64,000 bases of DNA from Lacrimispora indolis DSM 755 (GTDB lineage Bacteria > Bacillota > Clostridia > Lachnospirales > Lachnospiraceae): NCBI RefSeq assembly GCF_000526995.1, contig NZ_AZUI01000001.1, positions 3,080,001-3,144,000 on the forward strand, read 5' to 3'. The number at the start of each line of letters is the position of its first letter. Within the stretch, counting starts at the first letter, position 1. The translations under genes were made by a program, and so were the position numbers. The notes under the pieces were generated by a model. That model had not been told where the DNA came from, searched no databases, and saw only the letters and a program-made list of their open reading frames with translations. Of the stretch, positions 27,007 to 36,486 are shown piece by piece.

Positions 27007-28458
27007 ATGGCAACAAATGATGCAACATTACTTCGCATAAAGCATCAGGTATTAAATGAAGTGGCAGAGCTTGCATGGGAAGGAAAACTGGAGGAAAAAA
27101 GGAATGAGATCCCTTATAAGATCATTCCAGGCCCCAAAGCCCAGTTTCGCTGCTGCATCTACAGGGAACGGGAGATCATCAGAGAGAGAATCCGTCTGGC
27201 GGAAGGCCTCTGTCCCAGCGGAAAGGACACGAAAAATGTGGTTCAGGTCATCAGCTCGGCCTGCGAGGACTGTCCCATTACCCGGTATGTGGTAACCGAT
27301 AACTGTCAGCTGTGCATGGGCAAGGCGTGCCAGGGTTCCTGCAATTTTAATGCCATCAGCATGGGACGTGACCGTGCCTACATTGATCCGGATAAGTGCA
27401 AGGAATGCGGAAAGTGTTCTCAGGCCTGTCCTTATAACGCCATTGCCGATTTGACCCGTCCCTGCAAGAAAAGCTGCCCGGTGGATGCCATCACAATGGA
27501 TGAAAACGGCATTGTGGTCATTGACGAGAGCAAATGCATCCAGTGCGGAGCCTGCATTCACGGCTGTCCCTTTGGTGCCATTGATTCCAAGACCTTTTTG
27601 GTGGATGTCATTAACCTGATTAATGCAGGGAAACCGGTGGTAGCCATGGTCGCTCCTGCAACAGAAGGCCAATACGGTCCGGATATCACCATGGCAAGCT
27701 GGAGAACGGCTTTAAAGAAGGTGGGCTTCCAGGATATGATCGAGGTTTCCTTAGGCGGAGATCTGACCGCTGCCGCAGAAGCGGAGGAGTGGGCGATCGC
27801 CCATAAGGAAGGCAAAAAGATGACGACCTCCTGCTGTCCGGCATTTGTGAACATGATCAAGCAGCATTATCCCATGCTTCTTGAGAACATGTCCACCACC
27901 GTATCCCCCATGTGTGCCGTATCCAGAATGGTAAAGGAAAAGTACCCTGAGGTGATCACCGTATTCATTGGGCCGTGCATTGCCAAGAAGAGTGAGACCC
28001 TGGATTTGAATATTATAGACAATGCAGATTATGCCCTGACTCTGGGAGAAGTCCATGCAATGATGGAAGCAAAGGGTGTAAAGCTTGAGCCGGAGGAGAA
28101 CACTTACCAGGCGGGGTCGGTCTTTGGAAAGCGTTTTGGAAACGGAGGCGGTGTGACAGCGGCTGTTTTGGAATGCTTAAAGGAATCGGGAGAAAGTACG
28201 GACATTGAAGTACTAAAATGCAATGGGGCGGCTGAATGCAAGAAGGCCCTTATGCTGCTTAAAGTGGGCCGGCTTCCTGGAGATTTCATTGAGGGTATGG
28301 CTTGTGTAGGAGGCTGTGTAGGCGGTCCGAGCAGGTATAAGAGTGAGAACGAGGCAAAAAGAGCCCGTGACTTACTCATTGGCCAGGCAGACAAAAGGGA
28401 GGTTCATGAGAACTTAAAGAGCCAGGGACTGCAGATGGTTCCCATGCACAGGCATTGA
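27007..28458 (+). CDS. [FeFe]-hydrogenase, group B
   Basis: 483 residues from ATG at 27007 (AAGGAGG upstream). After a distinctive ~85-residue N-terminus with CCIYRERE come several cysteine clusters (about 86-190) for [4Fe-4S] centres, then the H-cluster domain: L1 TSCCPAF (274-280), L2 IGPCIAKKSE (Gly before PC), L3 EGMACVGGCVGGP (Cys433, Cys437). All ligands and the relay Cys are present, so catalysis is possible. The motif set and the lack of an NADH module fit group B. It closes the operon, 55 nt behind the phosphatase gene. Confidence 0.92.
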   Translation: MATNDATLLRIKHQVLNEVAELAWEGKLEEKRNEIPYKIIPGPKAQFRCCIYREREIIRERIRLAEGLCPSGKDTKNVVQVISSACEDCPITRYVVTDNCQLCMGKACQGSCNFNAISMGRDRAYIDPDKCKECGKCSQACPYNAIADLTRPCKKSCPVDAITMDENGIVVIDESKCIQCGACIHGCPFGAIDSKTFLVDVINLINAGKPVVAMVAPATEGQYGPDITMASWRTALKKVGFQDMIEVSLGGDLTAAAEAEEWAIAHKEGKKMTTSCCPAFVNMIKQHYPMLLENMSTTVSPMCAVSRMVKEKYPEVITVFIGPCIAKKSETLDLNIIDNADYALTLGEVHAMMEAKGVKLEPEENTYQAGSVFGKRFGNGGGVTAAVLECLKESGESTDIEVLKCNGAAECKKALMLLKVGRLPGDFIEGMACVGGCVGGPSRYKSENEAKRARDLLIGQADKREVHENLKSQGLQMVPMHRH

Positions 28459-28470
28459 TTGTCAAATGAG

Positions 28471-28517
28471 AAAAAGAAGGGTAGCTGTGTTCGTTGAACA
28501 GCTGCTCTTCTTTTTTT
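28471..28517 (+). terminator. Terminator of the sensory-hydrogenase operon
   Basis: AAAAAGAAGGGTAGCTGT pairs with ACAGCTGCTCTTCTTTTTTT around a short loop, ending in seven T's, just after the group B hydrogenase gene. Confidence 0.9.
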
Positions 28518-28646
28518 GCCATAAAACAGTACATTGCGTAATTCTGCAAATGAGAAACGAAAAAAAGTCCAATAATACGGGGTATAAGCGGATAGGCATA
28601 GAGTGAAAAGAAAAAAATACCATAATTATTATGCTTGAAATGGTAA

Positions 28647-28675
28647 TTGAAGTGCAATATGCACAATGCTATAAT
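28647..28675 (+). promoter_or_regulatory. Promoter of the beta-glycoside PTS operon
   Basis: TTGAAG (28647-28652), 17-nt spacer, TATAAT (28670-28675). The spacer contains the palindrome GTGCA-ATA-TGCAC (28652-28664), a plausible operator for the PRD regulator encoded next. A leader of about 35 nt carries AGGAAGG. Confidence 0.6.
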
Positions 28676-28716
28676 TTGAATGTAAAACTTACGGTAAGTT
28701 TTTAGGAAGGATTATC

Positions 28717-30618
28717 ATGAAAGATAAAAGATTTAATACGCTGTTGCAGCTTTTAAATTCCGAAGATTACCATACGGCTGAGTGGCTGTCTGGTCATTTG
28801 AAGGTGAGTGTGAAGACAGTAAGAAACCTGGTAAAAAAACTGGGGGAAAAGATTTTGACTGAAGGCGCCCATTTAGAGTCAAAATCCAGACTTGGTTATC
28901 GTCTTGTGATTGATGATCCGGAAGCATTTCAAAGCTTTGTAAACAACGGGGGAAATTCCGATTATGAGGAAATTCCCAATTCTTCAAAAGAGAGGATCGG
29001 TTTTTTACTGAAATATCTGTTAGGAAGAAAAGATTTTATAAAACTGGATGAATTAAGTGATAAACTGTTCATTTCAAAAAAGACGCTGAGTCATGATTTA
29101 AAGGAGGTTGAAACAATACTTCAGGAATACGATCTGCTGTTGATGAGGAAACCATATTATGGGATCAAAATCCAGGGAGAAGAGCTTGAACTGCGAAGAT
29201 GCATTGTCCACCATGGAAATGAGAATCTGATACCGGTGAAGACCCTGGGGACAATTGCGGACTGTGTTTCGGACTGCCTGAGAAGAAATCATTATATCAT
29301 ATCAGATGTGGCATTTGAAAATCTTGTACTGCATTTGTACATTGCTGTCATGAGGATCAGAGAGGAACATGAAATATCATTGAAACAGGAAGATTTAGAG
29401 GAGCTTATTAAACGGCAGGAATACCGGATTGCAGTTGAGATTGTACAGGAAATGAAGAAATTGTTCAGCGTGGATTTTCCGGATTCGGAAATCGGTTATG
29501 TGACCATTCATCTGGCTGGAAAGATGAACTATGGTGAGTCCGGCCGGCAAAATGACAATCTGGTGATCAGCCGGCAGATCAGCAACGTTGTAACAGAAAT
29601 GCTGCAAGTGGTTTACGATGCTTTCCGGTATGATTTCAGAGGCGATCTGGAACTGAGGATGTCACTCAGTCAGCATATCGTGCCGCTGGAAGTCAGAATG
29701 AAGTACAATTTAAATTTGAATAACCCGCTGCTTCAGGAAATCAAGGAACATTTTTCCCTTCCCTATGCGATGGCATCGCAGGCATCCGGGGTATTGAAGA
29801 AAGTGTATCACAGGAAATTAAGCGAAGACGAGATCGCCTATATCGCGCTGCCGTTTGCATTGGCCTTAGAGCGGCAGAAAACAACAGCTGCTAAAAAAAA
29901 TATTTTGCTGGTCTGCTCTTCCGGCAAGGGCAGCGCCCAGCTGTTGGTCTATAAGTATCAGAAAGAATTCGGAATGTATTTAAACAGGATTGAGACATGC
30001 AGTGTATCCACAATTGATCTGGTGGATTTTTCTGATATTGACTATGTGTTTGCGACAGTTCCCATTTCCGTTAAAATACCTGTTCCTATACAGAATGTAC
30101 AGTTTTTCTTAGAAAGTAAGGATATACAAAATGTCAGAAAAGTATTGTCGGGAAATATGAAAAGTTCCATGGAGAAGTATTACAGAAAGGATATTTTTCT
30201 GCCTCATGTTTCCATGAAAAGCAAAGAAGAGATTCTCCGGTTTTTGTGTAATTATCTGGTGCAGCATTTGGGGGTGCCGGATACTCTTTATGATTCCGTG
30301 ATGAAACGGGAAGAGTTTGCCCAGACGGAATTTGGCAATCTGGTGGCAATGCCCCATCCGTACCAGGTCATGAGTAAAGAAACCTATGTATGCGTTGCAG
30401 TTCTGGATGAACCGGTACGTTGGACGGAACGGGATGTCTCGGTGGTATTCCTGGTACTGATAGAGGACAGAAAAGAAAAAGATTTACAAAAGTTTTATCA
30501 GATCACTTCTAATTTTTTGTTGGATGAACAGCGTATACAGGATCTGATCAGAAGAAGGGATTATGATCAGTTCATCCGGGAATTGGGCAGAGTGGAGCAG
30601 GAGCTGGAAGAAATTTAG
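28717..30618 (+). CDS. PRD-containing PTS-controlled transcriptional activator (LicR/MtlR-like)
   Basis: 633 residues. Two N-terminal helix-turn-helix domains (about 5-60 and 85-140), a PRD region (about 170-390), an EIIB-like domain (NILLVCSSGKGSAQLL, about 392-480) and an EIIA-type domain (about 490-630, His in VAMPHPYQV). This is the LicR/MtlR layout: PTS phosphorylation of PRD and EII-like sites tells the activator whether sugar is entering. It heads the PTS operon and probably activates it. A BglG-type RNA antiterminator is less likely because DNA-binding domains replace the CAT domain. Confidence 0.93.
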   Translation: MKDKRFNTLLQLLNSEDYHTAEWLSGHLKVSVKTVRNLVKKLGEKILTEGAHLESKSRLGYRLVIDDPEAFQSFVNNGGNSDYEEIPNSSKERIGFLLKYLLGRKDFIKLDELSDKLFISKKTLSHDLKEVETILQEYDLLLMRKPYYGIKIQGEELELRRCIVHHGNENLIPVKTLGTIADCVSDCLRRNHYIISDVAFENLVLHLYIAVMRIREEHEISLKQEDLEELIKRQEYRIAVEIVQEMKKLFSVDFPDSEIGYVTIHLAGKMNYGESGRQNDNLVISRQISNVVTEMLQVVYDAFRYDFRGDLELRMSLSQHIVPLEVRMKYNLNLNNPLLQEIKEHFSLPYAMASQASGVLKKVYHRKLSEDEIAYIALPFALALERQKTTAAKKNILLVCSSGKGSAQLLVYKYQKEFGMYLNRIETCSVSTIDLVDFSDIDYVFATVPISVKIPVPIQNVQFFLESKDIQNVRKVLSGNMKSSMEKYYRKDIFLPHVSMKSKEEILRFLCNYLVQHLGVPDTLYDSVMKREEFAQTEFGNLVAMPHPYQVMSKETYVCVAVLDEPVRWTERDVSVVFLVLIEDRKEKDLQKFYQITSNFLLDEQRIQDLIRRRDYDQFIRELGRVEQELEEI

Positions 30619-30639
30619 TAAAGGACTGGAGAATAAAAG

Positions 30640-30975
30640 GTGGAAGAAAAAGATTATGGTGTCGCATTTCAACTGATTATGAATGCAGGAGATTCAAAGT
30701 CTGCTTCAATGATGGCAATCGAAGCAGCCAGAAAATTTGATTTTGTGACAGCACAACAGTATTTAAAAGAAGCAGAAGCACAGATGAGACTTGCCCATCA
30801 GTGCCAGATCGATATGATCCAGCAGGAAGCGGCAGGCAGACCGGTAGAGGTCAACATTATATTGGTGCATGCCCAGGATCATTTAACAATGGCAATGATG
30901 GCAAAAGAAAGGGCTGAAGAGCTGATTCATGTATACCACATGATAAAAGATTGTAAGGGGAGTAACATTGATTGA
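30640..30975 (+). CDS. PTS lactose/cellobiose-type EIIA
   Basis: 111 residues, family length. GTG start at 30640 with GGAG (30628-30631) 8 nt upstream. The active-site His lies in the segment IILVHAQDHLTMAMMA (about 75-90), and the helical sequence AASMMAIEAARKFDF-like opening is typical of trimeric LacF/ChbA proteins. It receives phosphate from HPr and passes it to the EIIB encoded at 33892. Confidence 0.93.
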   Translation: MEEKDYGVAFQLIMNAGDSKSASMMAIEAARKFDFVTAQQYLKEAEAQMRLAHQCQIDMIQQEAAGRPVEVNIILVHAQDHLTMAMMAKERAEELIHVYHMIKDCKGSNID

Positions 30976-30993
30976 GAAACAGGAGGAGAGAAA

Positions 30994-32352
30994 ATGAATC
31001 GTTTAATGAGTTTCTTGGAAAACAGAGTAATGCCGGTTGCGTCAAGGATAGCTGCAATGCGCTATATCCGTGCGTTAAGAGATGGTCTGGCCGTGACAAT
31101 GCCGCTTGTAATTGTAGGGTCAATTTTTATGCTGCTGGCAAATGTTCCAATTGAGGGGTATGGGGACTTTATGAACGGGATATTCGGAGACGGCTTTGTG
31201 GCAAAGCTCAATTATCCATGCAGAGCGACCTTTGATATCCTGACTTTAGTTGCCGTGGGTTCCATCGCATATCAGATAGCCAAGCAAAGAGAAGTGGATG
31301 GATTGTCTTCCCTGATCGTGGCTATTGCGGCATTTTTGTCATTAGTACCAGTTTTTAACATCTCAGATGCAGTTATGGGAGAGACCACACTGAATCTGGG
31401 ACGGGTCATCCAGACCAATACGTATTTGTCAGCAGGCGGCCTGGTAGTGGGCATTCTGGTTGCAATCTTCAGCGCAGAGGTATATGCATTTGTTGTAAAA
31501 AAGAACTGGGTGATCAAGATGCCCGACAGCGTACCTCCTGCAGTTGCAAAATCATTTGCAGCAATTACCCCCGCAATGATCATACTGACTATCTGCTGGC
31601 TGGTAAGGATGCTGTTTGAGGGCACAGGTTTTGAGACGATTTTCGGATTTATTAACCAGTTTATTGCCACGCCATTATCAAAGGTAGGTCTGTCATACGG
31701 CGGCATGCTGGCAACCGTGGGAGCAATTCATTTATTCTGGTCTACCGGTATTCACGGAAGCCGTGTTGTATTTGGTGTAATGGATTCTATTTTGCTTCCC
31801 GCCATGGAAGCCAACAGAGCGGCGTTTGAGGTGGGAGGAGAGCTTCCCAATATCATTACAAAACAGTTCTATGACTGCTTTACCAATGCTGGAGGCCTTG
31901 CAACCATGGGGCTTGTAATTCTGATGGTATTTACAGCAAAGTCAAAGCAGATCAAATCATTGGGCAAGCTGGCTATCGGACCGATTGTGTTTAATATTGC
32001 GGAGCCGGTATTGTTCGGCCTTCCGATTATCATGAACCCGATCATGGTCATTCCGTTTATCATCGCACCTTTGCTTGTAGGAACCACCACATATTTTGCA
32101 ATGGCTCTTGGTTTGTGTACTTATCCGGTCGGCGTGGCCGTGCCCTGGACAGTGCCTGTGTTTTTATCAGGATTTCTGGCAACGGGAGGAGACTTCAGAG
32201 CGGTGATTGTGCAGCTTGTTAATTTGATTATCACAATTGTTGTATACTATCCGTTTTTGAAGATCTGGGACAGAAAAAAGGTGGAAGAAGAAATGCAGGA
32301 AGCGGAAGTGTCTTTGGATGATCTCCAGGCATTGGCGGACTCCATGAAATAA
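30994..32352 (+). CDS. PTS cellobiose-type EIIC permease
   Basis: 452 residues, family length. Multi-pass membrane protein of the lactose/cellobiose EIIC family with the substrate-site region around IHLFWSTGIHGSRVVFGVMD and the conserved FNIAEPVLFGLPIIMNPIM (about 330-350). It imports a disaccharide with phosphorylation. Genes for EIIA, EIIC and EIIB are separate and spread in the operon, with the EIIB placed after the first glycosidase. Confidence 0.94.
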   Translation: MNRLMSFLENRVMPVASRIAAMRYIRALRDGLAVTMPLVIVGSIFMLLANVPIEGYGDFMNGIFGDGFVAKLNYPCRATFDILTLVAVGSIAYQIAKQREVDGLSSLIVAIAAFLSLVPVFNISDAVMGETTLNLGRVIQTNTYLSAGGLVVGILVAIFSAEVYAFVVKKNWVIKMPDSVPPAVAKSFAAITPAMIILTICWLVRMLFEGTGFETIFGFINQFIATPLSKVGLSYGGMLATVGAIHLFWSTGIHGSRVVFGVMDSILLPAMEANRAAFEVGGELPNIITKQFYDCFTNAGGLATMGLVILMVFTAKSKQIKSLGKLAIGPIVFNIAEPVLFGLPIIMNPIMVIPFIIAPLLVGTTTYFAMALGLCTYPVGVAVPWTVPVFLSGFLATGGDFRAVIVQLVNLIITIVVYYPFLKIWDRKKVEEEMQEAEVSLDDLQALADSMK

Positions 32353-32388
32353 GAGAACAGAAAGACAATAGCGGACATGAGGTGGAAA

Positions 32389-33819
32389 ATGATACAGGAT
32401 AAATACAGAATACCGGATAATTTCATATTGGGCGCGGCTTCCTCCGCATGGCAGACAGAAGGCTGGTATGGGAAAAAAGAGGGGCATGATACGTTTGTGG
32501 ATCTCTGGTATAAGTCTGCCCCAGAACTGTGGCACAATCAGATTGGGCCTAAGGCCGCAACTGATTTTTATCATCATTTTAAAGAAGATATTGACCTGAT
32601 GGTGAAAAGCGGGGTGAAAGCATACCGGACTTCCATAGACTGGTCCAGATTTATCTATAATTTGGAAACCGGAGAGATTGATCCGGAAGGTGCAGCGTTT
32701 TATGATGAAGTGATTGATTATATGCTGGAAAAAGGGGTTACCCCGATGATATGTCTGGAACATTTTGATTTCCCCGGGGAACTGTATGAAACGTACGGAG
32801 GCTGGGGCAGCAAGCATGTGGTTGATTTATATGTGAAATATGCAGCTGCGGTTTTTAAACGGTACGGTAAAAAGGTGAAGCAGTTTTTTACCTTTAATGA
32901 GCCTATTGTTGTACAGACCCGTACGATTCTGGATGGACTTCGGTTTCCGTTCAAACAGGATACCCCGCTGGCGATGCAGTGGAATTATAATAAAATCCTT
33001 GCAACAGCAAGAGCCGTGGAAGCATATAAGAGTTTGAAGCTGGATGGGAAGATCGGGGTGGTGATCAATATTGAATATGCCTATCCCAGGTCGGATGCGC
33101 CTCATGACCAAAAAGCGGCGCAGATGTATGATTTGTTTTATAACCGGATGTTTCTTGATCCGGCTGTTAAGGGAGAGATCCCCAAAGAATTGACTGAGAT
33201 CTTAACAGAACATCACTGTATGTTTGACAGCACTGGCCAGGAGCTGGAAGTCATAAAGAATAATACCTGTGATAATATCGGCCTGAATCTGTATTTTCCC
33301 ATGAGAGTAAAAGCCAGGAACAGTGCATGGAATCCGGACGTACCGTTTCATCCGAGTTATTTTTTTGATCTTCATGAACTGCCGGGGCGAAGAATGAATC
33401 CCCATCGCGGCTGGGAGATATATCCGAAGATCATGTATGATATGGCTATTCGCATGAAGGAAGAATATGGGAACATTGAGTGGCTGATTTCCGAAAGCGG
33501 AATGGGAGTGGAAGGAGAAAAACAGTATAAAGACCGAAACGGAATGATCGTGGACGATTATCGGATTGATTATATCAGCGAACACATGGCATGGCTTTTA
33601 AAGGCGGTGGAAGAAGGAAGCAATTGTACCGGATATATGCTGTGGGCTTTTACCGATTGTGTTTCTCCTTTAAATTCCTTTAAAAATCGTTATGGATTTA
33701 TAGAGATCGATCTGGAAGATAATTTTGCAAGACATATGAAAAAATCTGCTCATTGGTTTCACGAAATCGGAGAGAAGAAAGAGTTTGAATTTCGCAGGTT
33801 AGAGCCTGAGTACAGGTAG
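32389..33819 (+). CDS. Family 1 glycoside hydrolase (probable 6-phospho-beta-glycosidase)
   Basis: 476 residues. Of two close ATGs, 32389 has AGGTGG in front (very short spacing) and 32377 none; either is possible. Acid/base Glu lies in FTFNEP, nucleophile Glu in LISESGMG (usual form TENG). The GH1 start NFILGAASSAWQTEG is standard. The phosphate-binding loop common to 6-phospho enzymes (SKRY) reads SFKNRY here, so preference for phosphorylated sugar is likely from context but not proven by motif. Cleaves the imported disaccharide phosphate. Confidence 0.88.
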   Translation: MIQDKYRIPDNFILGAASSAWQTEGWYGKKEGHDTFVDLWYKSAPELWHNQIGPKAATDFYHHFKEDIDLMVKSGVKAYRTSIDWSRFIYNLETGEIDPEGAAFYDEVIDYMLEKGVTPMICLEHFDFPGELYETYGGWGSKHVVDLYVKYAAAVFKRYGKKVKQFFTFNEPIVVQTRTILDGLRFPFKQDTPLAMQWNYNKILATARAVEAYKSLKLDGKIGVVINIEYAYPRSDAPHDQKAAQMYDLFYNRMFLDPAVKGEIPKELTEILTEHHCMFDSTGQELEVIKNNTCDNIGLNLYFPMRVKARNSAWNPDVPFHPSYFFDLHELPGRRMNPHRGWEIYPKIMYDMAIRMKEEYGNIEWLISESGMGVEGEKQYKDRNGMIVDDYRIDYISEHMAWLLKAVEEGSNCTGYMLWAFTDCVSPLNSFKNRYGFIEIDLEDNFARHMKKSAHWFHEIGEKKEFEFRRLEPEYR

Positions 33820-33891
33820 CTGAAACCGGAGGGGCCGAGGGTTCTTTCCGGGACAGATAAGCTGCAGAGGCGGCAGAATGAGAGGTGTTGT

Positions 33892-34203
33892 ATGAATATT
33901 TTATTAATTTGTTCGGCGGGAATGTCTACCAGTTTGCTGGTCACAAAAATGCAGAAGGTGGCAAAGGAATTGAACTTTGATTGTAAGATCTGGGCGGTTT
34001 CCACCGATGTTGCGGATGAGAACATGCAGAAAGCAGATGTGGTGCTGTTAGGGCCCCAGATCAAATTCATGGCGGATGCTTTGAAGGCGAAAGGAGTCAG
34101 ACTCCGGATACCTGTGGATGTGATAGAGTCATCGGATTACGGAACCTGCAATGGAAAAAATGTGCTGAAACAGGCATTGACATTAAAGAAGAGGAATCAA
34201 TAA
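33892..34203 (+). CDS. PTS lactose/cellobiose-type EIIB
   Basis: 103 residues, family length. Active-site Cys8 in NILLICSAGMSTSLLVTKM is the phosphocysteine P-loop of the family. Later LLGPQIKFM and IPVDVIESSDYG fit the EIIB-cellobiose fold. It hands the phosphate from EIIA to the sugar bound by EIIC. ATG at 33892 after GAGAGGTG. Confidence 0.94.
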   Translation: MNILLICSAGMSTSLLVTKMQKVAKELNFDCKIWAVSTDVADENMQKADVVLLGPQIKFMADALKAKGVRLRIPVDVIESSDYGTCNGKNVLKQALTLKKRNQ

Positions 34204-34205
34204 CT

Positions 34206-35096
34206 ATGCAGATTTTAAAACCCATCCCCATGGCAACTATTTGGGGAGGAACCAGGCTGATTCCCTATGCTAAAGGCTATAAAGGAGAAAACATAGGGCA
34301 GCTTTATACCGTAAAATGCAACAAGGACTGCAGCAACCAGATCGTTGGCGGAAGTTATGCCGGAAAAACATTCTATAAATATTACCAGGATGCGAGACAG
34401 CGGTTTGATATGAGCTTTGAGGAATATCCCCTTCTGATTGCCCTCGTGGATGCAAAAGAGGACTTAAGTGTTCAGGTTCATCCAAATGACAGCTGTGCGG
34501 CAAAACTGGAACAGCAGCCTTTTGGAAAAACCGAATCCTGGTATTTTCTGGAGGCGCCGGACCGGGGGACAATTGTAAATGGCTGTCTGTGCTATGGCAG
34601 AGATGAGCTGGTGGAAAGAGCTTGCTCCAATGATTTTGAACATATCATAGACTATCTGGAGGTGAAAAAGGGCGACTATGTCTTTGTGGAGGCAGGAACG
34701 CTGCACGCCTTAGGCGGAGGTTCCATGGTTTATGAGGTACAGGAAAACAGTGACCTGACGTATCGGTTTTATGATTATGGCAGAAAGGATTCCCAGGGAA
34801 ATTCCAGACCTCTTCATATTGAAAAGGCTCTGGAGGCAGTTGATGTGAGTTTAAAGTCAGCGGTATTATCCGGGGAAGCCGGCCATCAGGAGAAGAAATA
34901 CTGGAGCGGTTATTTGAAAGGCAGAAGCTGCCGCAATGTGTCTGACCGGCTTGAAATGGTTACGGTTATCGGAGGGGAGAGTCCGGTTAGCGGAGTGATG
35001 GTACATAAGGGAATGACGATTGTGCTTGAACCGGGAGAAAGAGTGGAGTTTTCCGGTGAAATTGAGGCGATTGTGGCAAGATCTTTAGTAAAATGA
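34206..35096 (+). CDS. manA: Mannose-6-phosphate isomerase (class I)
   Basis: 296 residues, typical for the short Firmicute type. Interconverts mannose-6-P and fructose-6-P. Zinc and active-site regions are present: LSVQVHPND (Gln and His ligands), KTESWYFLEA (Glu) and GTLHALGGGSMVYEVQ (His). It starts 2 nt after the EIIB gene. Its presence suggests that cleavage of the imported glycoside releases mannose-6-P, or a mannosyl sugar is among the substrates. Confidence 0.93.
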   Translation: MQILKPIPMATIWGGTRLIPYAKGYKGENIGQLYTVKCNKDCSNQIVGGSYAGKTFYKYYQDARQRFDMSFEEYPLLIALVDAKEDLSVQVHPNDSCAAKLEQQPFGKTESWYFLEAPDRGTIVNGCLCYGRDELVERACSNDFEHIIDYLEVKKGDYVFVEAGTLHALGGGSMVYEVQENSDLTYRFYDYGRKDSQGNSRPLHIEKALEAVDVSLKSAVLSGEAGHQEKKYWSGYLKGRSCRNVSDRLEMVTVIGGESPVSGVMVHKGMTIVLEPGERVEFSGEIEAIVARSLVK

Positions 35097-35106
35097 GGAG
35101 TATCTT

Positions 35107-36456
35107 ATGTTTAACAAAGAATTTTTGTGGGGCAGTTCGACGAACGCCCAGCAGTTTGAGGGAGGGTATGACAAAGGCAGTAAAGGCCTTTCGATTGCAG
35201 ATGTCCGGGTGATTCCAAATGCGGCAGCAGAGGCAAACTTTGATGATTTCAAACAGGCGAGCAATCATTATGAACATTATAAAGAAGACATTGCCTATTA
35301 TCATCAGATGGGATTTCAGATTTACCGGCTGACCATGGCCTGGACCAGGATTTATCCCAACGGAGACGATGGGGAGCCCAATCAGGAAGGGATCGATTTT
35401 TACAGCAATGTTATCGATGAACTGTTAAAGTATAACATACAGCCGGTAGTAACCCTTTATGCTTACGACTTACCATATCATCTGGTTGAAAAATACAACG
35501 GTTTTTTGTCCAGAGATTGCATTGATGAATTTTTGAAATATGTCAGGACCGTGGTGACTGCCTTTAAAGGGCGTGTAAAATACTGGGTGCCGTTTAATGA
35601 ACAGAATCTGCTGATGTTTGATACCCTTTATATGACCGGATACAAGTGCAGGGACAGACAGGAATCCTTTACGGTAGAACACCATATGAACCTTGCATAC
35701 GCGCGGTGTACAAAGCTGATCCATGAAATTGATCACCAGGCAAAGACAGGCGGCAATATAGGCAATATCTGCCCGTATCCGGCGACCTGCAGGGCAGAAG
35801 ATGTGGAGGCCTGTGAAGAGTATAAGTATCTGGTGGGGTACAATTATGGGGATGTATATGTCAGAAAAATGTATTCCGGCTTTTATTTAAAATCTCTTGA
35901 AAAGCTCAATCTGGATCAGATAATCCTGCCCGGCGATTTGGATATCATTGCACAGGCGGAGCCGGACTTTCTGTCCCTGACCTATTATCACAGCAGCATT
36001 GTAAAGGATGAAGGAAAAGAGAAGCTGTTATCAGCCTCCAACCGGAAGGCGGTGAATCCATATCTTAAGCAGACAGAGTGGAAGTGGAACATCGATCCTT
36101 ATGGATTCAAGCATTTTGTAAAAGATTATTATCACAGGTATCAAATCCCTATTTTGATTCTGGAAAACGGTTATGGGTACCGGGATGTGCCGGATGAAGA
36201 CGGGAACATTGATGATGGATACCGGATTGAATTTCTCCGTGACCATATTTTAAGAATGAAAGAAATGGTGGAGGAAGGCGTGGATATAATCGGATATCTG
36301 ACCTGGTCGGCCATTGATTTGTACTCTACACGTGAAGGATTTAACAAACGGTATGGGTTTGTTTATGTAGATAAAAATGATGACTTTAAAAGAATACCGA
36401 AAAAGAGCTTCTACTGGTATAAAAAGGTGATTGAAACAAATGGAGAAGAATTATAG
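35107..36456 (+). CDS. Second family 1 glycoside hydrolase
   Basis: 449 residues. Starts FNKEFLWGSSTNAQQFEGGYD; acid/base Glu in VPFNEQN, nucleophile Glu in ILILENGYG. The loop FNKRYGFVYVD carries Lys and Tyr positions used by 6-phospho-beta-glucosidases. It differs substantially from the first GH1 in the operon, so the two probably handle different linkages or aglycones. RBS GAGGAG before ATG at 35107. Confidence 0.92.
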   Translation: MFNKEFLWGSSTNAQQFEGGYDKGSKGLSIADVRVIPNAAAEANFDDFKQASNHYEHYKEDIAYYHQMGFQIYRLTMAWTRIYPNGDDGEPNQEGIDFYSNVIDELLKYNIQPVVTLYAYDLPYHLVEKYNGFLSRDCIDEFLKYVRTVVTAFKGRVKYWVPFNEQNLLMFDTLYMTGYKCRDRQESFTVEHHMNLAYARCTKLIHEIDHQAKTGGNIGNICPYPATCRAEDVEACEEYKYLVGYNYGDVYVRKMYSGFYLKSLEKLNLDQIILPGDLDIIAQAEPDFLSLTYYHSSIVKDEGKEKLLSASNRKAVNPYLKQTEWKWNIDPYGFKHFVKDYYHRYQIPILILENGYGYRDVPDEDGNIDDGYRIEFLRDHILRMKEMVEEGVDIIGYLTWSAIDLYSTREGFNKRYGFVYVDKNDDFKRIPKKSFYWYKKVIETNGEEL

Positions 36457-36486
36457 CAAAACAGAAGAACCGGGGGAGTAAGGATC